A stretch of DNA of 64,000 nucleotides, from the NCBI RefSeq assembly GCF_014650955.1, contig NZ_BMVY01000020.1, forward strand, positions 1-64,000, read 5' to 3'. The translations under genes were made by a program, and so were the position numbers. Within the stretch, counting starts at the first letter, position 1; the number at the start of each line of letters is the position of its first letter. This DNA is from Streptomyces tauricus. Lineage in GTDB: Bacteria; Actinomycetota; Actinomycetes; Streptomycetales; Streptomycetaceae. Below the pieces are notes generated by a model, which saw nothing but the letters and a program-made list of their open reading frames with translations, was not told the origin of the DNA and ran no database searches. This document shows positions 13,568 to 22,562 of this stretch, piece by piece.

Positions 13568-16467
13568 GCGGAGCCTCCGATCAGGGTCAGGAACGCGTCC
13601 TCCAGGCGGCGGTGGGGGCCGAGGGAGGCCACCGGTACCTCCAGCCGGACCAGCTCCACGAGGAGCCGGGCGGCCGCCGCGGAGTCGTCGACGGCCGCGG
13701 GGTCGATGACGGCCCCGGATGCGACGACGATCGCGGAGTCGATACCAGTCGTGGAGTCGACGGCGGTCGCGGAGTCGGTACCGGCCGTGGATCCGACGAC
13801 TGCCGCGGAGTCGGTACCGGCCGCGGAGTCGACAACCGCCGTTCCGGAACTTGCCGTTCCGGACAGTGTCGTCCCGGAACTCGCCGCCCCGAGAGCCGCT
13901 GTCCCGGAACTCACCGTCGCGCCCCGCGCGGTCAGCCGTATCAGCAGTCCGTCGTCCGTGCGGGTCGCCGAGTCGACGCCCGGGAGCGCCGCCACCTTTT
14001 CCACCAGCGGGTCCGGGACATCGGCCGCGAGGCCGACGAGGAGGGTGTCGCCCGAGCCGATGATCTCGTGGACCGGTCCTGCCTGGACCAGTCGGCCCCG
14101 GTCCATGACGACCAGATGCGTACAGGACTGCTCGACCTCGGCGAGGAGATGGCTGGACACGATGACCGTGCGCCCGGCCGCCGCGTAACGGATCATCACC
14201 TCGCGCATCTCGCGGATCTGGGGCGGGTCGAGGCCGTTCGTCGGCTCGTCGAGGATCAGCAGGTCGGGGAGGCCGAGCATGGCCTGGGCGATGGCCAGGC
14301 GCTGTCGCATGCCCTGGGAGTACGTGCGGACCGCGCGGGCCAGCGCGTCGCCCAGGCCCGCGATCTCCAGCGCCTCCTCCAGGTGGGCGTCCTCGGGCGG
14401 ACGGCCGGTGGCCTGCCAGTACAGGTCCAGGTTCTCGCGGCCGGACAGGTGCGGGAGGAAGCCCGCGCCCTCCACGAAGGCGCCGACCCGGGAGAGGACC
14501 GGCGCGCCCGGCCGGATCGCGTGCCCGAAGACGCGGATCTCGCCGCCGTCGGGCTTGATGAGGCCCATGAGCATGCGCAGGGTGGTGGTCTTGCCCGCGC
14601 CGTTCGGGCCGAGCAGACCGAGTACCTGGCCCTTCTCCACGCGGAACGACAGGTCCTGGACGGCATAGCGGTCCGCCGACTTCGCGTACCGCTTGCTCAG
14701 GTCGGTGATCTGGAGCGGGACCTCGGCGAGCGCCGGGTCGGGCGGGGTCGCGGTGGTCCGGCGGCGGCCCGTCAGGAGCAGGGCGAGCGCGGTCAGCGCA
14801 CCGGCGATCGGCAGCCACCACACCCAGGCCGGCAGCGAGGCGGCCGCGGTCGTCACAGCGGGCGCGGTCGGCACGGCGAGGTCGCTCTTCAGGGAGACGG
14901 TGTACGTGGCCGGGGCCGCCGGGGACGCGTAGCCGAGGTCGGTCGAGGCGAGGACCAGGCGCAGACGGTGGCCCTCCTGCACCTCGTGGTCGATGGCGGG
15001 CAGGGTCAGCCGGACGTCCTTGCCGTTCTCGTCGTCGGTCGTGACGCGGACCGGGGTGACCAGCTGGGACGGCAGGACCTGCTGCCGGCCGCCGGGGCCG
15101 ACGTCGTACACCTTGGCGAAGAGGACGGCCTCGTCGGTCGTCGACTTCACGTTCACCGTCACGGTGGGCGAGCCGGTGATCCGCAGGTCCTTCGTCACTG
15201 CCTTGGAGTCGAAGCGCGCGAACTGCCCGGGGAAGTCGAGTGACACCCCGACGCCGAGCGAGGACAGCTGGGAGAGGCCGCCCGCGCCGCCGAGACCGGG
15301 CAGCGCCGAGATGCCGGGCGGGCTGGCGCCGGCCGGGTTGGAGAACTTCTGCTCGCGTCCGCTCAGCGCCACCTGCCGGTCGCCGCCGGTCAGGCCGGGG
15401 TAGGTGTCCGCGTCGGCGCCGCGCAACTGGGCGCCGCCGTCGGTCGAGTCGATGCCGCCGGTGCGGGTGACGCGGAACGCGGGGCCCGTGTCGGCGTTCT
15501 TGTCGTCCTTGAGGTAGCGGTCGAACCACGAGGTCACGCGTGCGTGCAGGCGGTCCGTCTCCATGTCGCCGCCGTCATGGCCGCCGGCGATCCAGTCGAC
15601 GTCCACGGGGGCGCCGTTCGCCCTGACGGCCTTGGCGATCTTGTCGGCCTGGTCGAGCGGGAAGAGGGAGTCGGTCTGGCCCTGCATGATGAGCGTGGGG
15701 ACCTTGATGCGGTCGCCGACGGCGGAGGGGCTGCGCTCCTGGAGGAGTTTCATGGCCGCCGCGTCGGGCTTGCCGGACTCCGCGACACGCTCGTACATCT
15801 CGCAGAGGCTCGCCTCGAACGTGTCGCAGCCGCCGCCGGAGTTGATGAACATCCCGGCCCAGAGCTTCTTGAAGACGCCGTTCGGGAACAGGGCGTCCGC
15901 GAGGTTCCAGTACGTGATCGCCGGGGCTATGGCGTCCACGCGCTGGTCGTAACCGGCGGCGAGCAGCGAGACCGCGCCGCCGTACGAGGCTCCGGCGACG
16001 CCCACCCGGGGGTCGCCGGTCTTGTCGAGCTCGACCTCGGGGCGCTTCGCGAGCCAGTCGATGAGCTTGGAGACGTCGGCGACCTCGCCCTTCGGGTCGT
16101 TCAGGCCGATCTTGCCCGTGGACCTTCCGAAGCTGCGGGACGACCAGGTCAGTACCGCGTAGCCGTCGCGGGCGAGGTCCTCCGCCTGCTTGCGTACGTC
16201 CTCCTTGTTGCCGCCGAAGCCGTGCGTCAGGAGGACGGCGGGGCGGCGGCCGGCGTCCTTGGAGCCGGCGGTGAAGTACGACGTGTCGATGTCCACCCCG
16301 GCCGCCGTGGGGAGGAGGCGGTCCGCGCGGTGCACCGCGGGTGGGCCGTCGTCGGCGACCGCGGTCCATGTGCCGGCGCCGGCGAGCACGACGACGAGGG
16401 CCGCGGCGGTCCACCGTCGCGGCCCTCGCAACCACCGTCGTGGTGCTGCGGGCATTCGAAGATCCAT
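13564..16467 (-). CDS. Fusion: secreted alpha/beta hydrolase + ABC transporter ATPase
   Basis: This 967-residue protein has two clearly different halves. Residues 1-40 hold a membrane anchor. Residues 75-310 form an alpha/beta hydrolase of the CocE/X-Pro dipeptidyl-peptidase type: oxyanion loop THGFGG at 81-86, nucleophile Ser161 in GASYGG, likely Asp266 and His297. Residues 330-530 are the family's C-terminal beta domain. A second helix (549-566) returns the chain to the cytosol. There an ABC ATPase follows: Walker A GPNGAGKT at 620-627, signature YSQGMRQR near 716, Walker B LLILDEPT near 736. Residues 851-930 are a low-complexity Ser/Gly/Thr/Ala stretch. The ABC-2 permease gene follows with a GTGA overlap. 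The topology puts the hydrolase outside and the ATPase inside, so export may be tied to hydrolysis of a peptide or ester at the surface. The ATG has no clear ribosome binding site. Confidence 0.85.
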   Translation of the reverse strand: MDLRMPAAPRRWLRGPRRWTAAALVVVLAGAGTWTAVADDGPPAVHRADRLLPTAAGVDIDTSYFTAGSKDAGRRPAVLLTHGFGGNKEDVRKQAEDLARDGYAVLTWSSRSFGRSTGKIGLNDPKGEVADVSKLIDWLAKRPEVELDKTGDPRVGVAGASYGGAVSLLAAGYDQRVDAIAPAITYWNLADALFPNGVFKKLWAGMFINSGGGCDTFEASLCEMYERVAESGKPDAAAMKLLQERSPSAVGDRIKVPTLIMQGQTDSLFPLDQADKIAKAVRANGAPVDVDWIAGGHDGGDMETDRLHARVTSWFDRYLKDDKNADTGPAFRVTRTGGIDSTDGGAQLRGADADTYPGLTGGDRQVALSGREQKFSNPAGASPPGISALPGLGGAGGLSQLSSLGVGVSLDFPGQFARFDSKAVTKDLRITGSPTVTVNVKSTTDEAVLFAKVYDVGPGGRQQVLPSQLVTPVRVTTDDENGKDVRLTLPAIDHEVQEGHRLRLVLASTDLGYASPAAPATYTVSLKSDLAVPTAPAVTTAAASLPAWVWWLPIAGALTALALLLTGRRRTTATPPDPALAEVPLQITDLSKRYAKSADRYAVQDLSFRVEKGQVLGLLGPNGAGKTTTLRMLMGLIKPDGGEIRVFGHAIRPGAPVLSRVGAFVEGAGFLPHLSGRENLDLYWQATGRPPEDAHLEEALEIAGLGDALARAVRTYSQGMRQRLAIAQAMLGLPDLLILDEPTNGLDPPQIREMREVMIRYAAAGRTVIVSSHLLAEVEQSCTHLVVMDRGRLVQAGPVHEIIGSGDTLLVGLAADVPDPLVEKVAALPGVDSATRTDDGLLIRLTARGATVSSGTAALGAASSGTTLSGTASSGTAVVDSAAGTDSAAVVGSTAGTDSATAVDSTTGIDSAIVVASGAVIDPAAVDDSAAAARLLVELVRLEVPVASLGPHRRLEDAFLTLIGGSA
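13678..13917 (-). repeat. Low-complexity coding repeat inside the ATPase
   Basis: About 80 codons made of short degenerate units reading SSGTA, GTDSA, AVVDS and similar interrupt the C-terminal region of the ATPase. The DNA shows matching near-repeats of 12-18 bases (for example GGAGTCGGTACCGGCCG). It looks like slipped-strand expansion kept in frame. Confidence 0.8.
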
Positions 16468-16598
16468 GGTTCAACGGTACGGGGCCCTGCCGGGCGGGTG
16501 GGCCGTCGGTGGGGGGAGGTGGGCGGTATCCCGTAGGAGTACGGGGGACTGGCGTGTACCGCGGGTGCGGTATGGGTGCGGGTTCGTTGTGGCTTGTT

Positions 16599-16734
16599 GC
16601 GCCGTTCCCCGCGCCCCTGACAGCGACAGGATTGCGCCGTTCCCCGCGCCCTTGAAGGCAAAAGCCACAGACTGCGCCGTTCCCCGCGCCCCCTAGAAGG
16701 AAAAGCCGAAGATTGCGCCGTTCCCCGCGCCCCT
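16599..16734. repeat. Cluster of four GCGCCGTTCCCCGCGCCCC elements
   Basis: Four same-direction copies begin at 16599, 16634, 16674 and 16715 (the second lacks one base), spaced 35-41 bases with AAAAGCC-type spacers. They end 23 bases from the stop codon of the amino-acid permease gene, i.e. in its 3' region. The rest of the gap holds no gene. Confidence 0.85.
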
Positions 16735-16756
16735 GAAGGCACGAGCACGCGTGTTT

Positions 16757-18166
16757 CTAGTCCTTGGGGATTGTTACCAGCCAGTGGGTGGAGTGGCGGG
16801 GGCGTAGGTAGAGGGCCCAGTAGAGGGTTGCGGCTGCTGTGATGCCGCCTGTCCAGGCCAGGTAGGTCGGGTCCTGCATGGTGAGGACGTAGGCCAGGAC
16901 CGCGATCAGGAGGACCGGGAGCACCGGCCACAGCGGCATGCGCCAGGCGGACGTGTGGGCGTGGGGGCCTCGGCGGGCCAGCAGCGCGGCCACCGCGACC
17001 AGGATGTACATGCTGGTGACGGAGACGCCCGTGATGCCGTACAGGGTGTCGAGGTTCACGAAGCACAGGACCGCGCCGGGAATTCCCACCACGAGCGTCG
17101 CCACCCACGGGGAGCCGAAGCGGCCGAGCTTGGACAGGACGTTGTTGACCGGGGCGGGCCACGCCTTGTCCCGGGCGGAGGCGAACAGTACGCGGGAGTT
17201 CTGGATGACCATCACGATGCCCGCGTTGATGATGGCGAGCGCCACACAGAGGCTGACGAACGTGCCGACCGCCGAGTTGGACCAGGCGGCGACCATGCCG
17301 CTGATGTCGCCGCCGGTGAGCGCGGCCAGGTCCGGGGCGCCCACGGTGATCGCCGCCACCGGCACGAGGATGATCACCGTGGAGATGGCGAGGGTGGCCA
17401 GGACCGTACGGGCCACGTTGCGGCGCGGGTTCTCCAGTTCCTCGGAGAGGTAGACGGCCGTCGAGAAGCCCTGGGTGACGAAGAGGGCGATCGCGAGTCC
17501 GGAGACCATCAGCATCACCGTCACGGTGTCCGGGTGGCCGCCGGATCCGGCCACCTCCATGGACACCAGGCTGTCCGCGCCCCGCTCGGCGTGCGCGAAG
17601 CCCAGGACGGCCACCACGGCCGCCGCGATGACCTCAAGGACCAGGAAGATCCCGGTGATCCAGGCGTTGGCCCGCAGGTCGAGCAGGCCCGCGAGGGTGG
17701 CGAGCACCATCACGCCCGCGCCCGCCCAGGACGGGTCGAGGTGGACGACGGGCGCGAGGTAGTCCGCCGTACCCATCGCGATCACCGGCGGGACGATCAT
17801 CACCACGAGGAGCGACAGGACGAAGACGAGCCAGCCCGCGAGCCGGCCGGCCATCGTCGACACCATGGCGTACTCGCCGCCCGCGCTGGGGATGAGGGTG
17901 CCCAGCTCCGAGTAGCAGAACGCCACGGCGATACAGAGCAGCGAGCCGATCGCGACGGTCAGGGCCGTCGCCGTGCCGAGGGACCCGAACAGGTCGGGGA
18001 CGACCACGAAGAGCGTGGAGGCCGGCGTCACGCAGGAGATCGTGAGGAGGGTGCCGCCGACGACGCCGATGGACCGCTTGAGCGTACGGGGGCCGTTCTC
18101 GTGGGGACTGCCGTCCGGCGCCCCGGGGACGGCGGTGGAGTCGACAGGGCGGAGCGTGTCGGTCAT
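16757..18166 (-). CDS. APC-family amino-acid permease
   Basis: This 469-residue cytoplasmic-membrane transporter has about 12 helices. The first has the APC signature around GVVGGTLLTISCVTPASTL; later segments include SAGGEYAMVS and the loop YLSEELENPRRN typical of the superfamily. It should import an amino acid or amine by cation symport. ATG at 18166 follows GGAACC; the longer frame upstream is non-coding. It stands alone between an mmsA gene (same strand, upstream) and a repeat cluster. A long perfect palindrome about 180 bases upstream may be its operator. Confidence 0.87.
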   Translation of the reverse strand: MTDTLRPVDSTAVPGAPDGSPHENGPRTLKRSIGVVGGTLLTISCVTPASTLFVVVPDLFGSLGTATALTVAIGSLLCIAVAFCYSELGTLIPSAGGEYAMVSTMAGRLAGWLVFVLSLLVVMIVPPVIAMGTADYLAPVVHLDPSWAGAGVMVLATLAGLLDLRANAWITGIFLVLEVIAAAVVAVLGFAHAERGADSLVSMEVAGSGGHPDTVTVMLMVSGLAIALFVTQGFSTAVYLSEELENPRRNVARTVLATLAISTVIILVPVAAITVGAPDLAALTGGDISGMVAAWSNSAVGTFVSLCVALAIINAGIVMVIQNSRVLFASARDKAWPAPVNNVLSKLGRFGSPWVATLVVGIPGAVLCFVNLDTLYGITGVSVTSMYILVAVAALLARRGPHAHTSAWRMPLWPVLPVLLIAVLAYVLTMQDPTYLAWTGGITAAATLYWALYLRPRHSTHWLVTIPKD

Positions 18167-18342
18167 GGAGCGGTTCCGATCGACTCGTGCGGCGGGGTGC
18201 GGCGGTGGTGTCGGACGGGAGCGGTATCGCCTCCGGCGGCTGCGGCGGCTGCGGGATGGCCTGAAGGCGTCGTGATCGGGTGAGGGGTGGTGCGTGCTCC
18301 CGTGCCGCATCGAACCCTGCGGAATCCGAATCGTCAACGGTT

Positions 18343-18369
18343 CTTCACCTACGGAATCCGTAGGTGAAG
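18343..18369. promoter_or_regulatory. Perfect 27-bp palindrome
   Basis: Arms CTTCACCTACGGA (18343-18355) and TCCGTAGGTGAAG (18357-18369) surround one central base. It lies in the 389-bp gap upstream of the permease gene and 187 bases beyond the mmsA stop. As DNA it fits a homodimeric repressor site; as RNA it would be a 13-bp hairpin with almost no loop, so an operator is more likely. Nothing else notable is seen in this gap. Confidence 0.55.
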
Positions 18370-18555
18370 GAGGGGTTGACTGCCGTTCATGGCAGCAAGG
18401 GGCAAGTGATCCCGGCCATCCCGTCCGTGCGGGAACCGCAGCGCGGGCCCAGAAATTCAACTGCCGGATTCACAGGCGGAGCGCACCGGACGGCGACGGC
18501 CCGCCGCCGCCGGGGAGGCGGACAGCGGGCCGTGGGTGGAGCCGCGAGCGGTGAC

Positions 18556-20067
18556 TCAGTGGTTGCGCGGGAAGCCGAGGTCCACGCCCGCCGGGCCCTC
18601 CGACGGGTCCGGCCAGCGGGTCGTGACGACCTTGCCGCGGGTGTAGAAGTGCGTGCCGTCGTTGCCGTAGATGTGGTGGTCCCCGAAGAGGGAGTCCTTC
18701 CAGCCGCCGAAGGAGTGGTAGCCCACCGGCACCGGGATCGGCACGTTCACGCCGACCATGCCCGCCTCGATCTCCAGCTGGAAGCGGCGGGCCGCGCCGC
18801 CGTCCCGGGTGAAGATCGCGGTGCCGTTGCCGAAGGGCGAGTTGTTGATGAGGGCGACCCCCTCGTCGTACGTGTCCACGCGCAGCACGCACAGCACCGG
18901 GCCGAAGATCTCGTCCCGGTAGGCGTCCGAGTCGGTCGGGACCTTGTCGAGCAGCGAGAGCCCGATCCAGTGACCGTTCTCGTGGCCCTCGACCGTGTAC
19001 CCGGTGCCGTCGAGGACGACCTCGGAGCCCTGGGCGGCGGCGCCCGTCACGTACGAGGCGACCTTGTCGCGGTGGGCGGCGGTGATCAGCGGGCCCATCT
19101 CGGAGGACGGGTCGTTGCCGGGGCCGATCTTGATCTTCTCGGCGCGTTCGCGGATCTTGTCCACCAGTTCGTCGCCGATCGCGCCGACCGCGACGACGGC
19201 CGAGATGGCCATGCAGCGCTCGCCCGCCGAACCGTAGGCGGCGGAGACGGCCGCGTCCGCCGCCGCGTCCAGATCGGCGTCGGGCAGGACCAGCATGTGG
19301 TTCTTGGCGCCGCCGAGGGCCTGGACGCGCTTGCCGTTGGCGGAGGCGGTGGTGTGGATGTACCGGGCGATCGGGGTGGAGCCGACGAAGGAGACCGCCT
19401 TGACGTCCGGGTGCTCCAGGAGGCGGTCGACGGCCACCTTGTCGCCGTGCACGACGTTCAGGACGCCGTCCGGCAGCCCTGCCTCCGCGAACAGCTCCGC
19501 GAGCCTGACGGCCGCCGACGGGTCCTTCTCGCTCGGCTTCAGTACGAAGGTGTTGCCGCAGGCGACGGCCAGCGGGAACATCCACATCGGCACCATCGCC
19601 GGGAAGTTGAACGGCGTGATGCCCGCGACGACACCGAGCGGCTGGCGGATCGAGGCCACGTCGACCCGGGAGGCCACCTCCGTCGACAGCTCGCCCTTCA
19701 GCTGGACGGTGATCCCGCACGCCAGGTCGACGATCTCCAGACCGCGGGCGACCTCGCCGAGCGCGTCCGAGTGCACCTTGCCGTGCTCGGCGGTGATCAG
19801 CTCGGCGATCTCGTCGCGGTGGGCGTCGAGCAGGGCGCGGAACTTGAAGAGGACCGTGGACCGCTTGGCGAGCGAGGAGGTGCCCCAGGTCGCGTAGGCG
19901 TCCTTCGCGGCGGCGACCGCGGCGTCCACCTCCTCGACGCTCGCGAAGGCGACCTTCGTGGTGACGGCGCCGGTCGCGGGGTCGGTGACCGGCCCGTACG
20001 TGCCCGACGCGCCCGCGGCGTTTTCGACGTGCCTGCCGCCGATCCAGTGGTTGACGATCTTCGTCAT
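18556..20067 (-). CDS. mmsA: Methylmalonate-semialdehyde dehydrogenase (CoA-acylating)
   Basis: This 503-residue NAD-dependent aldehyde dehydrogenase converts methylmalonate semialdehyde to propionyl-CoA (valine breakdown) or malonate semialdehyde to acetyl-CoA (end of inositol breakdown, IolA). Visible are TPFNFPAMVPMWMFP, the NAD loop FVGSTPIARYIH, the catalytic Cys in GERCM, and the family C-terminal IPVPVGYHSFGGWK. CoA-dependent members lack the usual general-base Glu, as here. ATG at 20067 has GGAG 9 bases upstream; a longer frame is unsupported. The iolD gene lies 34 bases upstream on the same strand, so both roles are possible. S. coelicolor msdA lies in the same context. Confidence 0.92.
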   Translation of the reverse strand: MTKIVNHWIGGRHVENAAGASGTYGPVTDPATGAVTTKVAFASVEEVDAAVAAAKDAYATWGTSSLAKRSTVLFKFRALLDAHRDEIAELITAEHGKVHSDALGEVARGLEIVDLACGITVQLKGELSTEVASRVDVASIRQPLGVVAGITPFNFPAMVPMWMFPLAVACGNTFVLKPSEKDPSAAVRLAELFAEAGLPDGVLNVVHGDKVAVDRLLEHPDVKAVSFVGSTPIARYIHTTASANGKRVQALGGAKNHMLVLPDADLDAAADAAVSAAYGSAGERCMAISAVVAVGAIGDELVDKIRERAEKIKIGPGNDPSSEMGPLITAAHRDKVASYVTGAAAQGSEVVLDGTGYTVEGHENGHWIGLSLLDKVPTDSDAYRDEIFGPVLCVLRVDTYDEGVALINNSPFGNGTAIFTRDGGAARRFQLEIEAGMVGVNVPIPVPVGYHSFGGWKDSLFGDHHIYGNDGTHFYTRGKVVTTRWPDPSEGPAGVDLGFPRNH

Positions 20068-20101
20068 GCCCGAGAACTCCTTGTCATGCCCAAGAACTAC
20101 G

Positions 20102-21997
20102 TCACAGATGGCGGCGCCGGGTGGAGGCCAGCCGTTCGTACAGCGCGCGTGCCTTGACCGCCGACGGTCGGGTCGCGGTCTCGGCCACGGGAACATCCCA
20201 CCAGGCCTGGGCCGGGGGCGCGCCCGACACTGTGTCTGCCGTTTCGGTCTCCACGTAGACACATGTGGGAGTGTCGGCGGCCCGTGCCTCGGTGAGGGCG
20301 GTCCGCAGGTCGTCCACGGTCTTGGCGCGCAGCACCCGCATGCCGAGGCTCGCCGCGTTGGCGGCCAGGTCGACGGGGAGTGGGCGCCCCGTGTACTTGC
20401 TGTCCTCGGAGCGGTGCCGGTAGTCGGTGGCGAACCGTTCGCCGCCGACCTTCTCGGAGAGGCCGCCGATCGACGCGTATCCGTGGTTCTGCAGGATCAC
20501 CACCTTGATCGCGATGCCCTCCTGGACGGCGGTGACGATCTCGGTGGGCATCATCAGGTACGTGCCGTCGCCGACCAGCGCCCACACCGGCCGGTCGGGG
20601 GCCGCCATCCGGACGCCGATCGCGGCCGGGATCTCGTAGCCCATGCAGGAGTAGCCGTACTCGACGTGGTACTGGTCGCGGGACCGGGCGCGCCAGAGTT
20701 TGTGCAGGTCGCCGGGGAGTGATCCGGCGGCGTTGACGATGATGTCGTCGCCGGTGACCAGGTCGTCGAGGGCGCCGAGGACCTGCGGCTGGGTGGGGCG
20801 CGCGTAGGGGTCCTCCGCCTCGAAGGCCGCGTCGACGCGGTGCTCCCAGCGCTCCTTGTCGTCGGTGTACTCGGTGACGTACGCGGGTCCGGCGCGGTGG
20901 CCGTGCGGGGCGAGGGCCGCGGTCAGGGCCTCCAGTGCCGAGCGCGCGTCGGCGACCAGCGGCTGCCCGGCCATCTTGTGGCCGTCGAAGGAGGCGATGT
21001 TGATGTTCAGGAAGCGCACGCCCGGGGCGGCGAAGAGGGTGCCGGAGGCGGTGGTGAAGTCGGTGTAGCGGGTACCGACGCCGATCACCAGGTCGGCGGT
21101 GCGGGCGAGTTCGCAGGCGGTCGCCGTGCCGGTGTGCCCGATGCCGCCGACGTCCGCCGGGTGGTCCCAGGTGAGCGAGCCCTTGCCGGCCTGCGTGGCG
21201 GCGACCGGGATACGGGTCAGGTCGGCGAACTCCCTCAGCGCGTCCTCGGCCCCGCTGTGGTGGACCCCGCCGCCCGCTATGAGCAGGGGGCGCCGGGCGA
21301 TGCGTATCGCCCTGACCGCGGCGGCCAGTTGGGCGGGGTCGGCGACCGGACGGCGTACGGTCCAGACGCGTTCGGCGAAGAACTCGTCCGGCCAGTCGAA
21401 GGCCTCCGCCTGGACGTCCTGCGGGAGCGCGAGGGTGACGGCGCCGGTGTCGAGGGGGTCGGCGAGCACGCGCATCGCCTGGAGGGCGGCCGGGACCAGG
21501 GCCTCGGGGCGGGTGATCCGGTCGAAGTATCTCGACACCGGGCGCAGGCAGTCGTTGACCGACACATCGCCCGCGTACGGGACTTCGAGCTGCTGGAGGA
21601 CCGGGTCGGCGGGGCGGGTCGCGAAGACGTCACCGGGCAGCAGGAGCACGGGGAGGCGGCTGATCGTGGCGAGGGCGGCGCCCGTGACGAGGTTGGTGGC
21701 ACCGGGGCCGACGGACGTGGTGACGGCCTGGGCGGAGAGGCGGTCGCACTGACGCGCGTAGCCGACGGCCGCGTGCACCATGGACTGTTCGTTGCGGCCC
21801 TGGTGGTACGGCATGTCGTCGCCGTACTCGACGAGCGCCTGCCCCAGCCCGGCGACGTTGCCGTGTCCGAGGATGCCCCAGGTGGAGTCGATCAGGCGGC
21901 GCCGCACGCCGTCGCGCTCGGTGTACTGGACGGTGAGGAACCGCACCAGCGCCTGCGCGACCGTCAGCCTTGTCGTCCTTGACCTCGGCTCTGTCAT
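20102..21997 (-). CDS. iolD: 3D-trihydroxycyclohexane-1,2-dione hydrolase
   Basis: This 631-residue thiamine diphosphate enzyme opens the ring of the inositol intermediate 3D-(3,5/4)-trihydroxycyclohexane-1,2-dione to 5-deoxy-glucuronate. The cofactor-activating Glu is in GRNEQSMVH, and the ThDP/Mg motif begins GDGTYLMM and ends with ILQN about 28 residues later; family length is about 640. ATG at 21997 follows AGAGGG. It is first in an operon with mmsA (34-base gap) and divergent from the iolE-like gene. iolB, iolC and iolG are not in the window, so they must be elsewhere. Confidence 0.92.
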   Translation of the reverse strand: MTEPRSRTTRLTVAQALVRFLTVQYTERDGVRRRLIDSTWGILGHGNVAGLGQALVEYGDDMPYHQGRNEQSMVHAAVGYARQCDRLSAQAVTTSVGPGATNLVTGAALATISRLPVLLLPGDVFATRPADPVLQQLEVPYAGDVSVNDCLRPVSRYFDRITRPEALVPAALQAMRVLADPLDTGAVTLALPQDVQAEAFDWPDEFFAERVWTVRRPVADPAQLAAAVRAIRIARRPLLIAGGGVHHSGAEDALREFADLTRIPVAATQAGKGSLTWDHPADVGGIGHTGTATACELARTADLVIGVGTRYTDFTTASGTLFAAPGVRFLNINIASFDGHKMAGQPLVADARSALEALTAALAPHGHRAGPAYVTEYTDDKERWEHRVDAAFEAEDPYARPTQPQVLGALDDLVTGDDIIVNAAGSLPGDLHKLWRARSRDQYHVEYGYSCMGYEIPAAIGVRMAAPDRPVWALVGDGTYLMMPTEIVTAVQEGIAIKVVILQNHGYASIGGLSEKVGGERFATDYRHRSEDSKYTGRPLPVDLAANAASLGMRVLRAKTVDDLRTALTEARAADTPTCVYVETETADTVSGAPPAQAWWDVPVAETATRPSAVKARALYERLASTRRRHL

Positions 21998-22101
21998 CGG
22001 TAGCCCTCTGCGCTCTCTACGTGTCACGGGTGGAATCACGGATGGAAGCTGATCCGCCACGTCATACGTCCGAACGGGCCCCTACGTCTCTACGGCCCGC
22101 C

Positions 22102-22145
22102 CGCCAATCCGATCCGCGTACACACGCCGATCCGATCCGCGTACA
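22102..22145. repeat. 21-bp direct repeat upstream of iolD
   Basis: CGCC(A/G)ATCCGATCCGCGTACA occurs at 22102-22122 and 22125-22145, period 23, one mismatch. It is in the 565-bp intergenic region between the divergent iolD and iolE-like genes and may hold a regulator binding site. Confidence 0.6.
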
Positions 22146-22158
22146 GGGGAGTCGGGAA

Positions 22159-22242
22159 CCTCCGGCGCGGAGCCGTAGCGGGCGGGGAGTCGTCGCTCGC
22201 ACTTCGCTCCTGCCAGGGCGAAGCGGACTTCCGCGCCGGAGG
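22159..22242. repeat. Inverted repeat, 13-bp arms
   Basis: CCTCCGGCGCGGA (22159-22171) is perfectly inverted at 22230-22242, 58 bases apart, within the leader side of iolD. It could loop DNA or fold in the transcript. Confidence 0.5.
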
Positions 22243-22503
22243 CGATCTGTGCCCGGGTCCGGCGGGGGCGCGGCCGGGGTCGGCGACCTCGGTGAACACG
22301 CTTTCCCTGCCCGGGTGTTCAAACACTTTGCCCTCTTTATTCCCCTCTGTGCGCACCGTACAACCACCGCACGGTGGAAGTACGGCACTCCCGCCGACTG
22401 CGGCACCGCCCCCGCGGCGACCGCCACGTCGGCCACCGAGCCGCCGAGCGCCGAGCCGCGGGGAACTAGGTCTAGCGGCGCCGGTAGAGCCCTGTCAATT
22501 GGT

Positions 22504-22532
22504 TGTCCGGACATTCGGACCAAGGCTTGACA
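22504..22532 (+). promoter_or_regulatory. TGTCCGGACA palindrome and -35 box of the iolE-like gene
   Basis: The palindrome TGTCCGGACA (22504-22513) resembles GntR/HutC-type operators. TTGACA at 22527-22532 lies 36 bases before the ATG at 22563. As there is no ribosome binding site, the transcript may start at the ATG itself (leaderless). A -10 box is not convincing (AAGCTG). Confidence 0.45.
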
Positions 22533-22562
22533 CCTCCCCCGGCCGCGCCGAAGCTGGCGCCC

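Noticed and set aside
12704..15529. A 941-codon minus-strand frame covering the ABC permease and part of the ATPase fusion
   Set aside because: Only its last 287 codons show membrane protein character; the rest is the wrong frame of the ATPase, which has all ABC motifs in another frame.
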